Notes: generated by a model from the sequence alone, not told the origin. DNA of 64,000 bases from Parapedobacter sp. SGR-10 (GCF_011030405.1 NZ_JAAJTJ010000013.1:1-64000), one strand, 5' to 3'. Positions 8,715 through 18,340 are shown, counted from the first letter of the stretch. Program-made: numbers and translations.

Positions 8715-10042
8715 TTTATCAAATCATCCAAAGCCTGCTCCACCCTTTCAAATCCAAACCCCTTTTTCACTTCAGCAAACATCCGTTCGATCTGATCATT
8801 GCAAAGGTTGCCTATACTACCTTCATGCGTATGGTGTACCTCCTTGGAGGGCTGAAAATTTCCATTCTCAATATCCAATCCGATCTGACGGTAAGCCTCC
8901 CGGAATGGAACGCCTTGCAAAACCGCATTATTGACGACTTCTACACTGAACAGGTAATCGTATTTAGGGTCATTTAAGATATCCTCCCTGATCGTGATAT
9001 GCTCCAACATAAATGTAGCAATCTCCAGGCAATCGCTCAAAGACTGAAATGCCGGAAACAAATTCTCTTTCAGCAACTGCAAATCACGGTGGTACCCGAT
9101 AGGCAGGTTTGTCGTCATCAAAGCGATTTCGTTGGGTAGAGCCTGTATCTTGTTGCACCGCGAACGAATAAGTTCGAACACATCCGGATTTTTCTTGTGC
9201 GGCATGATACTGGATCCTGTGGTCAGATGTGCCGGAAAGGAGATAAATCCAAAATTTTGGTTGATGAACAAAGTGACATCCATCGCAAACTTGGCCAATG
9301 TCGCCGCTATGGAGCTCATGGCTTGCGCCAGAATACGTTCGGTCTTACCCCGTCCCATTTGTGCATAGACCACATTATAATTGAGGTCTTCGAAACCCAA
9401 TAGTTCTGTCGTCATCTTACGATTCAGCGGAAAGGAAGAACCGTATCCTGCGGCTGATCCCAATGGATTTTTGTTGCAAATATGCCATGCCGCTTTCAGT
9501 AGTTCCAGGTCATCCACCAAGCTCTCTGCATAAGCCCCAAACCAAAGTCCGAAAGAAGAAGGCATCGCAATCTGCAAATGCGTATAGCCCGGCATCAACA
9601 CACGCTTATGCTGCTCGCTCAACCTGACCAATTGCCGAAACAGTCCTTCTGTATGTTGGAATAGACTTTGTATCTCCGACCTAAAATAAAGCTTCAGATC
9701 CACCAGCACCTGATCATTGCGGGATCTACCCGAATGGATTTTTTTACCGGCCTCTCCCACCCGTTGCGTCAGCATCATCTCCACTTGCGAATGCACATCT
9801 TCTACACTGTCTTCGATCTGAAAGTTGCCTTCCAGGATTTCACGGTAAATATTCTTAAGTTCTTGCTGCACCGATACCAGATCTTCATCCGTCATCAAGC
9901 CTATACTATTCAACATGCGCGTATGCGCCAACGAGCCCAACACATCTGCCGCCGCCAAATGCATATCCATTGCACGGTCATTGCCCACCGTAAAAGACTC
10001 CACAAAGGAATCTACATCTATATTTTTTTGCCAAATTTTCAT
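8711..10042 (-). CDS. argH: Argininosuccinate lyase
   Basis: The 443-residue enzyme splits argininosuccinate into arginine and fumarate, the last step of arginine synthesis. The fumarase/aspartase signature GSSIMPHKKNPD is at residues 276-287, the THLQ catalytic-base segment is at His155, and HSGRSRND is at about 103-110. The length is normal. No other arg genes are adjacent, so it is a detached member of the pathway. A TATTTTTG promoter element lies at 10061-10068, and the stop codon falls inside a dispersed palindrome. Confidence 0.97.
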   Translation of the reverse strand: MKIWQKNIDVDSFVESFTVGNDRAMDMHLAAADVLGSLAHTRMLNSIGLMTDEDLVSVQQELKNIYREILEGNFQIEDSVEDVHSQVEMMLTQRVGEAGKKIHSGRSRNDQVLVDLKLYFRSEIQSLFQHTEGLFRQLVRLSEQHKRVLMPGYTHLQIAMPSSFGLWFGAYAESLVDDLELLKAAWHICNKNPLGSAAGYGSSFPLNRKMTTELLGFEDLNYNVVYAQMGRGKTERILAQAMSSIAATLAKFAMDVTLFINQNFGFISFPAHLTTGSSIMPHKKNPDVFELIRSRCNKIQALPNEIALMTTNLPIGYHRDLQLLKENLFPAFQSLSDCLEIATFMLEHITIREDILNDPKYDYLFSVEVVNNAVLQGVPFREAYRQIGLDIENGNFQPSKEVHHTHEGSIGNLCNDQIERMFAEVKKGFGFERVEQALDDLIK

Positions 10043-10060
10043 TTCAGTGAATTAGGAGCA

Positions 10061-10068
10061 CAAAAATA
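10061..10068 (-). promoter_or_regulatory. TAnnTTTG promoter element of argH
   Basis: The minus strand reads TATTTTTG 18 bases upstream of the argH ATG. The rest of the gap up to 10337 shows no further gene. Confidence 0.6.
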
Positions 10069-10337
10069 CCATATTTTATTTACAAACTTTTTCTAAAGTT
10101 CGAAACCTCTTTGAAAGTGTCATAAAAAGAAGAAAACAAAACCATCACTCCATGTCTTGAAACCTATATTTTTTCACCACAAAACAGGATCTGATAAGTT
10201 CATTCCCTTTGTAAAATGACCTATTCACTCAGTCAAACACCCTTTTGACTCATTAGCCAACGATATCTTCCCATCAAACATTAATTTTAATCCATTGATC
10301 ATCGTGGTCATCATAAAATATAATAGGCAGAATCATC

Positions 10338-10991
10338 ATGAACAAACACACACACTTTTTATTTTTGACAATCGCCATTTGCACAGTGCTATATGGTTGC
10401 AAAAAAGACAAATTAGAGCAGCTTCATATGTATCAATTGTCGGACATATCGAATGCAGCCGTACAGAATGCCAGATGTGGAATAGATCTAGCCAATGGTA
10501 GGCTCTACGGCGTAGTAGAAGGACGTGATCATCAAAATGACATTGACATTGCATATGGCTACATGAGTTCGGAAGGTGTGGAGACCCGTTGCTTTTTAAG
10601 TCTTAGTTATGCCGGGTGTTTTTGCGGAGGATCTTCCTATTTTTCGTATGGTGACCAGACCGGAGGAGGAGGAAGACAAGGCTATGCATCCTATTCGATC
10701 TTGAATAACACCAAATTGGCAGCCGGCCAGCCAAATATCGATTTCGATGGTGTAGCCGAAGCAGGGACAAAAGCCGCGCTAGACGCGGTGTTCAACGAAC
10801 ATACTCAAAACTATACGAACGAGGTATTACTGGCAGACAAGCAGGATAATCTTGTGACCAGATTCGTATTATTCAAAACTGTAAAGGGAAAACGAGGTAT
10901 CATCAGAGTGAAACCCTATACCAAAAACACGTCAGCGAACTATAATCTGCAGGAGAACAGAATCTCTATAGAGGTCATCGTAGAGAAATGA
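10338..10991 (+). CDS. Hypothetical lipoprotein
   Basis: The 217-residue protein begins MNKHTHFLFLTIAICTVLYGC, a lipoprotein signal with lipobox LYGC and Cys21, followed by KKDK. The rest has no family that I recognise. A Gly- and Ser-rich stretch FCGGSSYFSYGDQTGGGGRQG lies near residues 94-114, split here only for description. It stands alone between argH and a DsbA-like gene, with no clear operon partner. Confidence 0.7.
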   Translation: MNKHTHFLFLTIAICTVLYGCKKDKLEQLHMYQLSDISNAAVQNARCGIDLANGRLYGVVEGRDHQNDIDIAYGYMSSEGVETRCFLSLSYAGCFCGGSSYFSYGDQTGGGGRQGYASYSILNNTKLAAGQPNIDFDGVAEAGTKAALDAVFNEHTQNYTNEVLLADKQDNLVTRFVLFKTVKGKRGIIRVKPYTKNTSANYNLQENRISIEVIVEK

Positions 10992-11119
10992 CCTATCTTC
11001 AGATGATAGTAGTCGAAACATAAAGCATGCAAGGATAGTGTAAAGTCCCGACCGCTATGCGTCTAGAATTTTATCAATCAAAATTCCGTATCTTTAATCC
11101 ATAAACAAAATAAGAAGAA

Positions 11120-11833
11120 ATGAAAATAGAGATCTGGAGTGATATCATGTGTCCTTTTTGCTATATCGGCAAGCGTCATTTTGAAGCGGCATTGAAACAA
11201 TTTGGCCATGATAAAGATATAGAGGTCATATGGAAAAGCTTTCAACTCGACCCGAATATACCTCAGAATGTGGAAAAGGGCTTGACCGCTACCGAATACC
11301 TCGCCCAGCGTAAAGGAATGGCTATAGAGCGTGTGCATGAGATGCATGCACATGTCACCCAGATGGCCTCGAATGCCGGACTGGAATATCGTCTGGATAC
11401 GGCTGTAGTGTACAACTCGTTCAAAGCTCACCGTATCCTACAACTGGCAAAAACTAAAGGCCTAGGGGACACCGCCGAAGAAGCTTTCTTTTATGCACAT
11501 TTCACACAAAACAAAGATCTGGGAGACGATACTGTATTGGTAGAGATCGGCAAGGAAATCGGGCTCAGCGAAGCTGAGGTAAACGATGCGCTGACCGATG
11601 ACCAATACGCTCTATGGGTACGTCAGGATATCCAGGAAGCCCAGCAGATCGGTGTCACGGGAGTACCTTTTTTCGTCTTCAACCGCAAATATGCCGTCTC
11701 CGGCGCACAGCCGTCAGCTGTATTTTTAGAAACCCTTCAAAAATCCTTTGCCGAATGGCGTCAAGACAATCCGATCCCGCCCCTCGATGTCATCGAGGGA
11801 AATGTATGTACGCCCGACGGGGAGTGTGGGTGA
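11120..11833 (+). CDS. DsbA-family oxidoreductase (FrnE-like)
   Basis: The 237-residue protein starts MKIEIWSDIMCPFCYIGKRHF, with the redox motif CPFC at residues 11-14 of a thioredoxin fold containing an inserted helical domain. The later segment IGVTGVPFFVFNRKYAVSGAQP carries the cis-proline expected for this fold. It has no signal peptide, so it acts in the cytoplasm, like FrnE-type or 2-hydroxychromene-2-carboxylate-isomerase-type members. It ends with a Cys pair (CTPDGECG), which may be a second redox-active or metal site. The substrate is unknown. Confidence 0.88.
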   Translation: MKIEIWSDIMCPFCYIGKRHFEAALKQFGHDKDIEVIWKSFQLDPNIPQNVEKGLTATEYLAQRKGMAIERVHEMHAHVTQMASNAGLEYRLDTAVVYNSFKAHRILQLAKTKGLGDTAEEAFFYAHFTQNKDLGDDTVLVEIGKEIGLSEAEVNDALTDDQYALWVRQDIQEAQQIGVTGVPFFVFNRKYAVSGAQPSAVFLETLQKSFAEWRQDNPIPPLDVIEGNVCTPDGECG

Positions 11834-11852
11834 GGGACTTCACTACCTTTTC

Positions 11853-12932
11853 TTAAAACAACTTCAACTGTGGATTGTCCAAAGACTGGATATCATTCTC
11901 ATAAAAATTGGAGACTGTCACACCCAATAGCCTTACTTTTCTTTCGGTTGTATCCACCTTATCAAACAGCTCGTGCACAGCCTCATAAATATCTTCCACT
12001 CCACTAAGATAATACGAAGAAGTCTTACTACGTGTGATCTGGGTAAAGTCTGAGAATCTTATTTTGACAGTCACCGTACGGCCTTGCTTGGTCTTGTTCC
12101 CCAATCTCTTTTCCAATTTATAGCACAGTGCTTTCAATTCCTGTAACATATCCTCCCGTTCTTTGATATCGGTTTCGAATGTATCTTCGATACCAATAGA
12201 TTTTGAAATCCGGTTGGGCTTCACGGGACGAAAATCCTCTCCCCTGACCATGTGATAGAAGAACTTTCCTGATTTGCCAAATTTTCGGATCAGCTCATGT
12301 TCGGCAAACTGTTTTAAGTCCTTTCCCACATGTATCCCCATGGCTTTCATCTTTTGGGCGGTCACCTTGCCCACACCAAAAAACCGGTCGATCGGCAATT
12401 GCTCCAAAAACGCAATAACCCTGGAAGGGCCAATAAATGTCAATCCATCCGGTTTTTGGTAGTCGGATGCGATCTTGGCAATGAATTTATTGACCGATAC
12501 CCCTGCCGATGCCGTCAGTCTCAACTCCTCCTTAATGGCCGACTTGATCTGTTTGGCGATCTCAATGGCCGATCCCACCCCCAGCTTATCCTCCGTGACA
12601 TCCAGATATGCTTCATCCAGAGACAAAGGTTCGATCAGATCGGTATACCGTCGAAAAATTGATCTGACTTTGTCCGAGACCTCCTTATACACATCAAAGC
12701 GTGGTCTGGTAAACAGTAGATGGGGACAGAGTTGCAATGCCTTGCGCGAAGGCATAGCAGATCGTACGCCAAACTTTCGCGCTTCATAACTTGCCGTAGC
12801 TACGACTCCTCGTCCATCTGGAGATCCACCGACTGCCAGTGCTTTTCCTCGTAATTCCGGAAAATCACGTTGCTCTACCGATGCATAAAATGCATCCATG
12901 TCGATATGGATTATTTTTCTACGGACTTCCAT
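11853..12932 (-). CDS. dinB: DNA polymerase IV (Y-family translesion polymerase)
   Basis: The 359-residue protein is DinB. It has the catalytic palm motifs HIDMDAFYASVE (Asp11, Asp13) and SLDEAYLDVT (Asp106, Glu107), helix-hairpin-helix elements around residues 175-210, and a little-finger domain. The last five residues QLKLF form a beta-clamp-binding motif. It carries out error-prone synthesis across damaged bases. A TACTTTTG promoter element lies at 12953-12960. I saw no clear LexA box. Confidence 0.96.
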   Translation of the reverse strand: MEVRRKIIHIDMDAFYASVEQRDFPELRGKALAVGGSPDGRGVVATASYEARKFGVRSAMPSRKALQLCPHLLFTRPRFDVYKEVSDKVRSIFRRYTDLIEPLSLDEAYLDVTEDKLGVGSAIEIAKQIKSAIKEELRLTASAGVSVNKFIAKIASDYQKPDGLTFIGPSRVIAFLEQLPIDRFFGVGKVTAQKMKAMGIHVGKDLKQFAEHELIRKFGKSGKFFYHMVRGEDFRPVKPNRISKSIGIEDTFETDIKEREDMLQELKALCYKLEKRLGNKTKQGRTVTVKIRFSDFTQITRSKTSSYYLSGVEDIYEAVHELFDKVDTTERKVRLLGVTVSNFYENDIQSLDNPQLKLF

Positions 12933-12952
12933 AACAGCCTTTCGCTTTTTTA

Positions 12953-12960
12953 CAAAAGTA
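12953..12960 (-). promoter_or_regulatory. TAnnTTTG promoter element of dinB
   Basis: The minus strand reads TACTTTTG 20 bases upstream of the dinB ATG. Confidence 0.6.
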
Positions 12961-13017
12961 AATCTAAGGATTAAGATTCACCTTCTAACGAAAAACTGCT
13001 TTTAACAAAAAAAGAAA

Positions 13018-13734
13018 TTAAAGTCCTTTTTTTCCCTGAAGCCAATAGCCGTGATGCTTCACCCGCGCATTGCTCTGCTTTTTTATTACTTTTCTAAAAT
13101 TTTGTACAGATTTCACATTTCCGGTAAGGACATAATAAGCATCCGACCAATCTTCCGTTTTGAAAATAGTCAAATCCTTAATCCAATCCGGATTAAGAAA
13201 CAGCCCTGTTTTTGGGAACACAATGCTATTTTTCAGTCCTAATAATCCGGGAACATGCTTATTTTCTTCGTCCAACTCAAGAATAAATTGATACGGCTTA
13301 TTTTGTTCTTGCATAATTGGCAAAAAGGAGCAGGCCAATGCCAGTGAAGTTTCATCTCCAAAGAACACAATTTTTTCTGCCGATTTATCGTAATACTTTT
13401 GTTCCGTCCGTGGCTTGTTGAGGGTGATCTTATCACCTATTTTCAGATTGTCCATGAAGTCGCTACCACACCCATTGCCATGAATATGAGCAATTAATTT
13501 TAAGTTGTCTTTTTCTGTGTTTATCTCCGCAACAGTATATCTTCTGGCATCGGTATCCGATACACGTATATCAAAAAAAGCACCTACAGAAAACTGTAAT
13601 TTTTCAAAATAACCTTGCAGGCTAATCCTCTTTACGGATGGCGACAAAGATTCTATCTTACTTACTTCTACTTGAGGAATTTGAGACACGAAGAAATCCA
13701 GTGTATCAAAAAACCATTTGGGAGCGCTCGGCAT
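13018..13734 (-). CDS. Siderophore-interacting-type FAD oxidoreductase
   Basis: The protein (238 residues from ATG 13734) resembles siderophore-interacting proteins, which use a flavin to reduce ferric siderophores in the cytoplasm. The flavin-binding segment RRYTVAEI, the HIHGNGCGSDFMDNLKIGD region and a C-terminal NAD(P)H-binding-like domain ending KVIKKQSNARVKHHGYWLQGKKGL are visible. The frame is open to a TTG at 13776, but the ATG at 13734 (MPSAPKWFFDTLDFF) starts a normal family N-terminus. It follows an AraC-type regulator in the same direction, 77 bp downstream. Confidence 0.72.
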   Translation of the reverse strand: MPSAPKWFFDTLDFFVSQIPQVEVSKIESLSPSVKRISLQGYFEKLQFSVGAFFDIRVSDTDARRYTVAEINTEKDNLKLIAHIHGNGCGSDFMDNLKIGDKITLNKPRTEQKYYDKSAEKIVFFGDETSLALACSFLPIMQEQNKPYQFILELDEENKHVPGLLGLKNSIVFPKTGLFLNPDWIKDLTIFKTEDWSDAYYVLTGNVKSVQNFRKVIKKQSNARVKHHGYWLQGKKGL

Positions 13735-13811
13735 ATCTAATGTTTTTGTTGAACCACAAAGAAAGCCATCAGCCAATGAGGAAAAAAGGGTAAATAAATG
13801 TAATAATTGGA

Positions 13812-14666
13812 TTAAACGTGGTTTTTTGTACGAAACAACCTAGCATTCATACCGCATACCTTGGCAAACAAACGAGAAAAATAGGGATAATCTTCATAAC
13901 CCAATTCCAAAGCTATTTCTTTAACCGATTTGTCAGAGTGATAAAGCAATCGTTTCGCTTCCAAAACAACACGTTGCTGTATATGATACGAAACAGAAAA
14001 ACCTGTTACATTTTTTACGCATTCATTGAGATAGGAAACAGAAATATTAAGCTGGGCAGCATACTCGCCAGGGCGTTTGAGGATATGAAATCTTTGTTCC
14101 AATAAAAGCAAAAAGGCTTTATTGATCCGCTCAAATCGCGAAAGTGATTCGGCTGCTTTGATTTGTTTCAAATACAAAGAAATAAGTAAAGCAATCAAAG
14201 CATTACTACTGTCCTTCAGCAACGAAAAATACAGCTTATCTTTAGTTCTTCCATAGAATTCTTCACACAGACTATAGCTTTTTTGAACAATATCAAGATC
14301 CTCTGAATCAATGCATAAGGGCTTCAAAGGCGTGATGCTCTGCAGAATATTTAGATAGTTCGCATGGATATTTTCGTTGGTGATGATCAACATATAGATT
14401 TCTACATGCTCTACTTTCAATGCCCGATGTACTTGAATGGGTGATTGATAAACGATCGTTGGCTTATCGATCAGATATTGTTCAAAATCTATTTCAGTGA
14501 GTGTAGTTCCCTTTTTCTGTAAAACAAAAAAGTGATAATCATGTCGGTGGGCCTGCATGGTTTCTTCATTCTCCAAAAAAGATTCTGATGAAACTTTTGC
14601 AACAGCAATGCCATTACCAAATTCTTTAGGCAAAGTCCTGACAGGAATATCCTTTCTATGTTGCAT
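13812..14666 (-). CDS. AraC-family transcriptional regulator
   Basis: The 284-residue protein has an N-terminal cupin-like sensing domain (AHRHDYHFFVLQKKG motif at about residues 39-53) and a C-terminal AraC double HTH (about 185-284). The second half contains SVKEIALELGYEDYPYFSRLFAKVCGMNARLFR, described here as two adjoining segments of the AraC signature. It lies three bases downstream of a barstar-like gene and just upstream of the siderophore-interacting-type gene, which is its likely target. The effector is unknown. Confidence 0.88.
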   Translation of the reverse strand: MQHRKDIPVRTLPKEFGNGIAVAKVSSESFLENEETMQAHRHDYHFFVLQKKGTTLTEIDFEQYLIDKPTIVYQSPIQVHRALKVEHVEIYMLIITNENIHANYLNILQSITPLKPLCIDSEDLDIVQKSYSLCEEFYGRTKDKLYFSLLKDSSNALIALLISLYLKQIKAAESLSRFERINKAFLLLLEQRFHILKRPGEYAAQLNISVSYLNECVKNVTGFSVSYHIQQRVVLEAKRLLYHSDKSVKEIALELGYEDYPYFSRLFAKVCGMNARLFRTKNHV

Positions 14667-14669
14667 TAT

Positions 14670-15086
14670 TTACTTTTTAATAAGTCGTACACGTTCCTTG
14701 TGACTATCTACAATTTCTAATATGATTTCGAAGTAAGTTTTTCCATTTTCGTGTATTAATTCTTTAATTTTTCCTTTGATGAATTCTTGATTGTACGGAC
14801 TTCCTTCAAACAGTTTTGATTCATAATAGGCTTTTGTTGTTTCCATTCCCAAAAACTGTTCCGATATAGCGACGTCATTCCACACAATCTCCAGTTGCTC
14901 ACAGCTCTTCCATTTCCCAAAGCCACCATATAGTAAATCGTCAAAAGCATCCAAACTTTCGCCCAGTTTCCAATCTTCTTCCTCCATCAATTGTTGATTA
15001 AGTTGTTTGTAAAACGAAGCGATATCCGTGATTTTACGACCCTGCAAATAAATTCGGCAGGTTGTATTTTCATTTTTGGAATTCAT
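14670..15086 (-). CDS. Barstar-family ribonuclease inhibitor-like protein
   Basis: The 138-residue protein has the barstar pattern: a first strand IYLQGRKITD, a helix SFYKQLNQQL, then WKLGESLDAFDDLLYGGFG, where barstar has the acidic helix that plugs the barnase active site. Barstar proteins neutralise secreted or intercellular RNase toxins. No barnase or polymorphic toxin gene is nearby, so this is an orphan immunity-type gene. It is immediately followed by the AraC regulator, probably on the same transcript. Confidence 0.72.
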   Translation of the reverse strand: MNSKNENTTCRIYLQGRKITDIASFYKQLNQQLMEEEDWKLGESLDAFDDLLYGGFGKWKSCEQLEIVWNDVAISEQFLGMETTKAYYESKLFEGSPYNQEFIKGKIKELIHENGKTYFEIILEIVDSHKERVRLIKK

Positions 15087-15141
15087 TTTTTGTCACATTG
15101 AAAACTATCAACCAAACATATACATTTGACTTTATCTGAAA

Positions 15142-15615
15142 TCAGTTCAATATTTGAGACAGCACATTTTGGACACCGATAGGGCCATCAATACATTCTC
15201 CGGTATCCACAAATCCAGCTTTCAAATACGTATGATAGGCATTTATATTTTTTGAATTGACAGAAAGTACAATTTCATTAACGTCTGTAAAATTATTTTG
15301 TACATAGTGAGATACTGCCATCATTGCCTGTTTTCCAATGCCTTTTCCCTGATATATCGGATTAATGGAAAACGAGCGTATCACAATTGCGTATTGGTTA
15401 TCTGTCAACACAAACTTATCATTGCCTTGGTCAAGAATAAAAAAACCAACAATTGAATGATGAAAACGGATAGTAAGCAATGTTTTGTAGGCATTGTTTA
15501 GCACGCCCGATGCCAAACAGTCCGAAATATGGGATGTAAACATTGCCTGCCCATCCGGCAACCTGTACTCCAATGCGCTGTAATCGATGTCTTTGTATAC
15601 GTCTATTTGAATCAT
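15142..15615 (-). CDS. GNAT-family N-acetyltransferase
   Basis: The 157-residue protein has the GNAT core: the strand VIRSFSINPIYQGKGIGKQAM with the acetyl-CoA loop QGKGIGKQA, then EIVLSVNSKNINAYHTYLKAGF. It transfers an acetyl group from acetyl-CoA to an amine; the substrate is not predictable. It heads a run of minus-strand genes down to 13018. Confidence 0.88.
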   Translation of the reverse strand: MIQIDVYKDIDYSALEYRLPDGQAMFTSHISDCLASGVLNNAYKTLLTIRFHHSIVGFFILDQGNDKFVLTDNQYAIVIRSFSINPIYQGKGIGKQAMMAVSHYVQNNFTDVNEIVLSVNSKNINAYHTYLKAGFVDTGECIDGPIGVQNVLSQILN

Positions 15616-15936
15616 CTTACTCCAGTGTCAGACTCCGAAGGCTTTAGCCCAAACCGACCGCCTGCTTGGGCTAAAGTCCGAAACTATTCACGACAATAAT
15701 ATCCGAGCTTACTCAGCTAGGTAAAGCTAGTCAATTTTGTTGGAAAAATTCTCACGTGATATTTTCTTGGGGATGGTTTGTTGATATAAGACTGAGGTAT
15801 TCTTTAGACAACTTTTGTTCCGCTTTAAGGCCTCCTTTTACTACTTCCGGTTGTTGCTTGCGGTGTTTCGGTTATAGCAATATCATTATGTAGAACGATG
15901 TCCCCCTCTCGAGGGGGTAAGGGGGAGGTTGTTTAT
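15616..15936. other. Intergenic region with hairpins
   Basis: No gene is visible. There is an 11-bp inverted repeat CTTTAGCCCAA (15642-15652) / TTGGGCTAAAG (15666-15676). A CCCCCTC / GAGGGGG hairpin at about 15902-15917 lies just beyond the stop of the DUF559 gene. Confidence 0.6.
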
Positions 15937-16332
15937 CTATGGTTTTGATTGATGAGTCTCTATATAATGGATTAATGTGCGCTCTACGTTTGCTATATCC
16001 TGTAGTACTTCCTTGTCATCAAAACGTATAATTGTGAAGCCCATCTCTTGTAAAACTTGCTCACGTGCTCGGTCTTTCCTATAAACTTCTTCGAATTGAT
16101 GTGTAAGTCCATCAACTTCAATGATTAACATCAGTTCTTTGCATAGAAAATCAGCAATATAATTACCTATTGGTCTCTGTCTATTGAAACGATATCCCAT
16201 CAGTCGACGACCACTTAATAAATATTTCCATATACAAGCTTCCGCTTTGGTCATGTCTCTACGGTTGCGAGTGGCAAATGTTCTTAATGTAGGATTATAG
16301 TTCCAATGATTAGAGTTATTGGCTTTTTCCAT
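15937..16332 (-). CDS. DUF559 endonuclease-domain protein
   Basis: The 131-residue protein is a DUF559 member related to Vsr-type nucleases. It has the Arg- and Asn-rich lead ATRNRRDMTKAEACIWKYLL, then YRFNRQRPIGNYIADFLC and LIIEVDGLTH, which supply the D-(E)-D/V-D catalytic pattern of the restriction-endonuclease fold. The role of these small proteins is not established; mobile-element association is often suspected. It is flanked on both sides by CCCCCT / AGGGGG hairpins (15902 and about 16471-16490). Confidence 0.82.
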   Translation of the reverse strand: MEKANNSNHWNYNPTLRTFATRNRRDMTKAEACIWKYLLSGRRLMGYRFNRQRPIGNYIADFLCKELMLIIEVDGLTHQFEEVYRKDRAREQVLQEMGFTIIRFDDKEVLQDIANVERTLIHYIETHQSKP

Positions 16333-16678
16333 ATTACTATATTTTTACCAAACTTAGATAAAGTTGCTTTTATATGCAATTATAATCACGTTCAATAAAA
16401 AAGCAACTTTATAGATCTCTCCTCTGCCGCTGAGAGACGACTTTTACAGAGGAAATGTTTTCCTCCCCCTTTCCCCCTCCAAAGGGGGACACATAAACGT
16501 GCTACCTTTCTCAAGCCGATACACAGCCTGCGTGTGTACACACAATAGGAGAAATCGGCATCGACCGCTTATAAAACTGTATAATTTATTCCTCCCTTTT
16601 TTACCCCCTCTTATAATTGTCACTTGAAATCCAAAAAAAAATCTTATCTTCAAGCCGCTAACCAATTTCTTGAAGTAT
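16333..16678. other. Intergenic region with hairpins
   Basis: No gene is visible. The segment holds a CCCCCT...AGGGGG hairpin near 16471-16490 and paired GCCGAT / ATCGGC arms around 16512-16560 with a GTGTGTACACAC palindrome inside. It separates divergent DUF559 and AraC genes. Confidence 0.5.
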
Positions 16679-17656
16679 ATGGTCATCGAGTATACTATAC
16701 CTCATAGACTAGAGCAGCTTCCTGTGAGGGAGCATATCATACCAAAAGGACGATATTTTAATTTTCTACAAAAGGAACACATCCATATCGGCACAGAACA
16801 TCTATATATAGCCAGCCGCAAGGTAGACGGGCAGATATTCGTAGAGATCAAATGCGCTTTGGACAAAAATTGGCGTATACACCTTCGCCAAGCACCCACC
16901 ACATTCTGGATGGCTTTTCAGTTTTTCGGCAGTTCCTCTCCAGCTCCATCGGAAAATCCCGCACTAGGCCACCAGCAATACCTGGGATTTTTCAGTGAAA
17001 ATGAGGATATGTGCTATCACTTCAACGCAGGCAAAGTATGGATGGTATTGATAGGCGTTGAACTGGAAAACCCCATGCAGCTGAGCGAGGAGTGGCACAC
17101 GCTGGTCTACCCGGATAACAATAGTCTCCACCTGCTTCCAACAGTAAATATAGCCTTTCGAAACAGAAAGATACTGGAGCAGATCCAACGCATCAAGGAC
17201 ACTCCCGTTTCGCTACGCTACCAATTGCACTACCAGACCATCCAACTGATCGAAACCTATCATGGAGACCTCTTGCAATACCAAAAATCAGCAAAAAAAG
17301 AAGATATTTCACTTTTTCACCAGGCAAAAGCATACATCGTCGCCCATTATATGGATGAGAATATAGATATTCGGCTGATGGCACAGGAATTGCTGACCAG
17401 CGAACGTACCTTATACAGGATCTTTCAGGAAAACGGACTGACCGTCAACTCGGCCATACAGGCTATACGCATACACAAGGGAAGGGAAATGCTCCGCCAA
17501 ACCGACGAATCGGTGGATATGATCGCCTTTCACCTGCAATTTTCGACAGCCAAGTACTTCATCCGCCAATACGTCAAATATTTCGGGCATACCCCTGCTA
17601 TGGAAAGGAAAATGGTCGCCCGACGACAGCTGGAAGACTATGTAAAAGAGGATTAG
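16679..17656 (+). CDS. AraC-family transcriptional regulator
   Basis: The protein (325 residues from ATG 16679) has a long N-terminal ligand-binding-type domain and a C-terminal AraC HTH pair at about residues 220-315. The first HTH is DIRLMAQELLTSERTLYRIF; the second contains SVDMIAFHLQFSTAKYFIRQY followed by YFGHTP. A TTG three codons upstream (16670) is possible but unnecessary. The target genes are not evident; it stands alone. Confidence 0.86.
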   Translation: MVIEYTIPHRLEQLPVREHIIPKGRYFNFLQKEHIHIGTEHLYIASRKVDGQIFVEIKCALDKNWRIHLRQAPTTFWMAFQFFGSSSPAPSENPALGHQQYLGFFSENEDMCYHFNAGKVWMVLIGVELENPMQLSEEWHTLVYPDNNSLHLLPTVNIAFRNRKILEQIQRIKDTPVSLRYQLHYQTIQLIETYHGDLLQYQKSAKKEDISLFHQAKAYIVAHYMDENIDIRLMAQELLTSERTLYRIFQENGLTVNSAIQAIRIHKGREMLRQTDESVDMIAFHLQFSTAKYFIRQYVKYFGHTPAMERKMVARRQLEDYVKED

Positions 17657-17694
17657 GATCAATGTTGTTAAACATCGGTGATCCTAGCACACTA

Positions 17695-18309
17695 TCACGA
17701 GTTCAACAGGCTATTTCCGGGATAGACATCCTTCAATCGTAAGTTTACTTCGTCTAGATCGAAACCATACTCTTCGTCGTAGCTCTTTACTCCGGACAGC
17801 CCCGCCCATTCTAACAGATCCTTGTCGTCCGGGCTTTTCCTTTTCTTTTCCAGAACATCCAGCAAATGATAAAATCCCGGGATACCCCCACAGTCTTCGA
17901 TGGGGGCGGCTTGTTGACCTTTGATACATACAGGGACCAATACCTCTGTATCGGGCTTCTTCAACACAGTGATGATATGCAGCCAGTCATCCCCTAGATC
18001 GTAGATGTAATTCATCTTCTTCTGCCTCCCGTTGAAATAATCGGACAAATAAGTCTCGGCAGCATTGTATTTTCTGAACGTGCTTCCGAAGAAAGCATCA
18101 AATTGATCATCCTCCTCATCGATATAAGTAATTGAATCGCTGGCATAAGGTGCACCGATATTAAACTGGTATAAATGACTGTTGTCCCAGTTCATCACAC
18201 ACTGTATCACGAAATGCAGCTGATCAAAGGTGAACCTCTCCGGCACTATCACCGTCCTGTAAATCTTCGGATCCGTGTAGCATAGTTCTATTTTGAGTTT
18301 GTGAGCCAT
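17695..18309 (-). CDS. Plasmid pRiA4b ORF-3-like family protein
   Basis: The protein (204 residues from ATG 18309) belongs to the pRiA4b ORF-3 / IS1096 TnpR-like fold family. The N-terminus HKLKIELCYTDPKIYRTVIVP, then FTFDQLHFVIQCVMNW, and the central YDLGDDWLHIITVLKK are the family marks. The molecular function is unknown. The frame extends 52 codons upstream without family similarity, and a TACATTTG promoter at 18333-18340 lies inside that extension, so 18309 is the preferred start. Confidence 0.85.
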   Translation of the reverse strand: MAHKLKIELCYTDPKIYRTVIVPERFTFDQLHFVIQCVMNWDNSHLYQFNIGAPYASDSITYIDEEDDQFDAFFGSTFRKYNAAETYLSDYFNGRQKKMNYIYDLGDDWLHIITVLKKPDTEVLVPVCIKGQQAAPIEDCGGIPGFYHLLDVLEKKRKSPDDKDLLEWAGLSGVKSYDEEYGFDLDEVNLRLKDVYPGNSLLNS

Positions 18310-18332
18310 ATCGTTCGCATTTTTATTTTTCG

Positions 18333-18340
18333 CAAATGTA
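18333..18340 (-). promoter_or_regulatory. TAnnTTTG promoter element
   Basis: The minus strand reads TACATTTG 23 bases upstream of the ATG at 18309. Confidence 0.6.
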
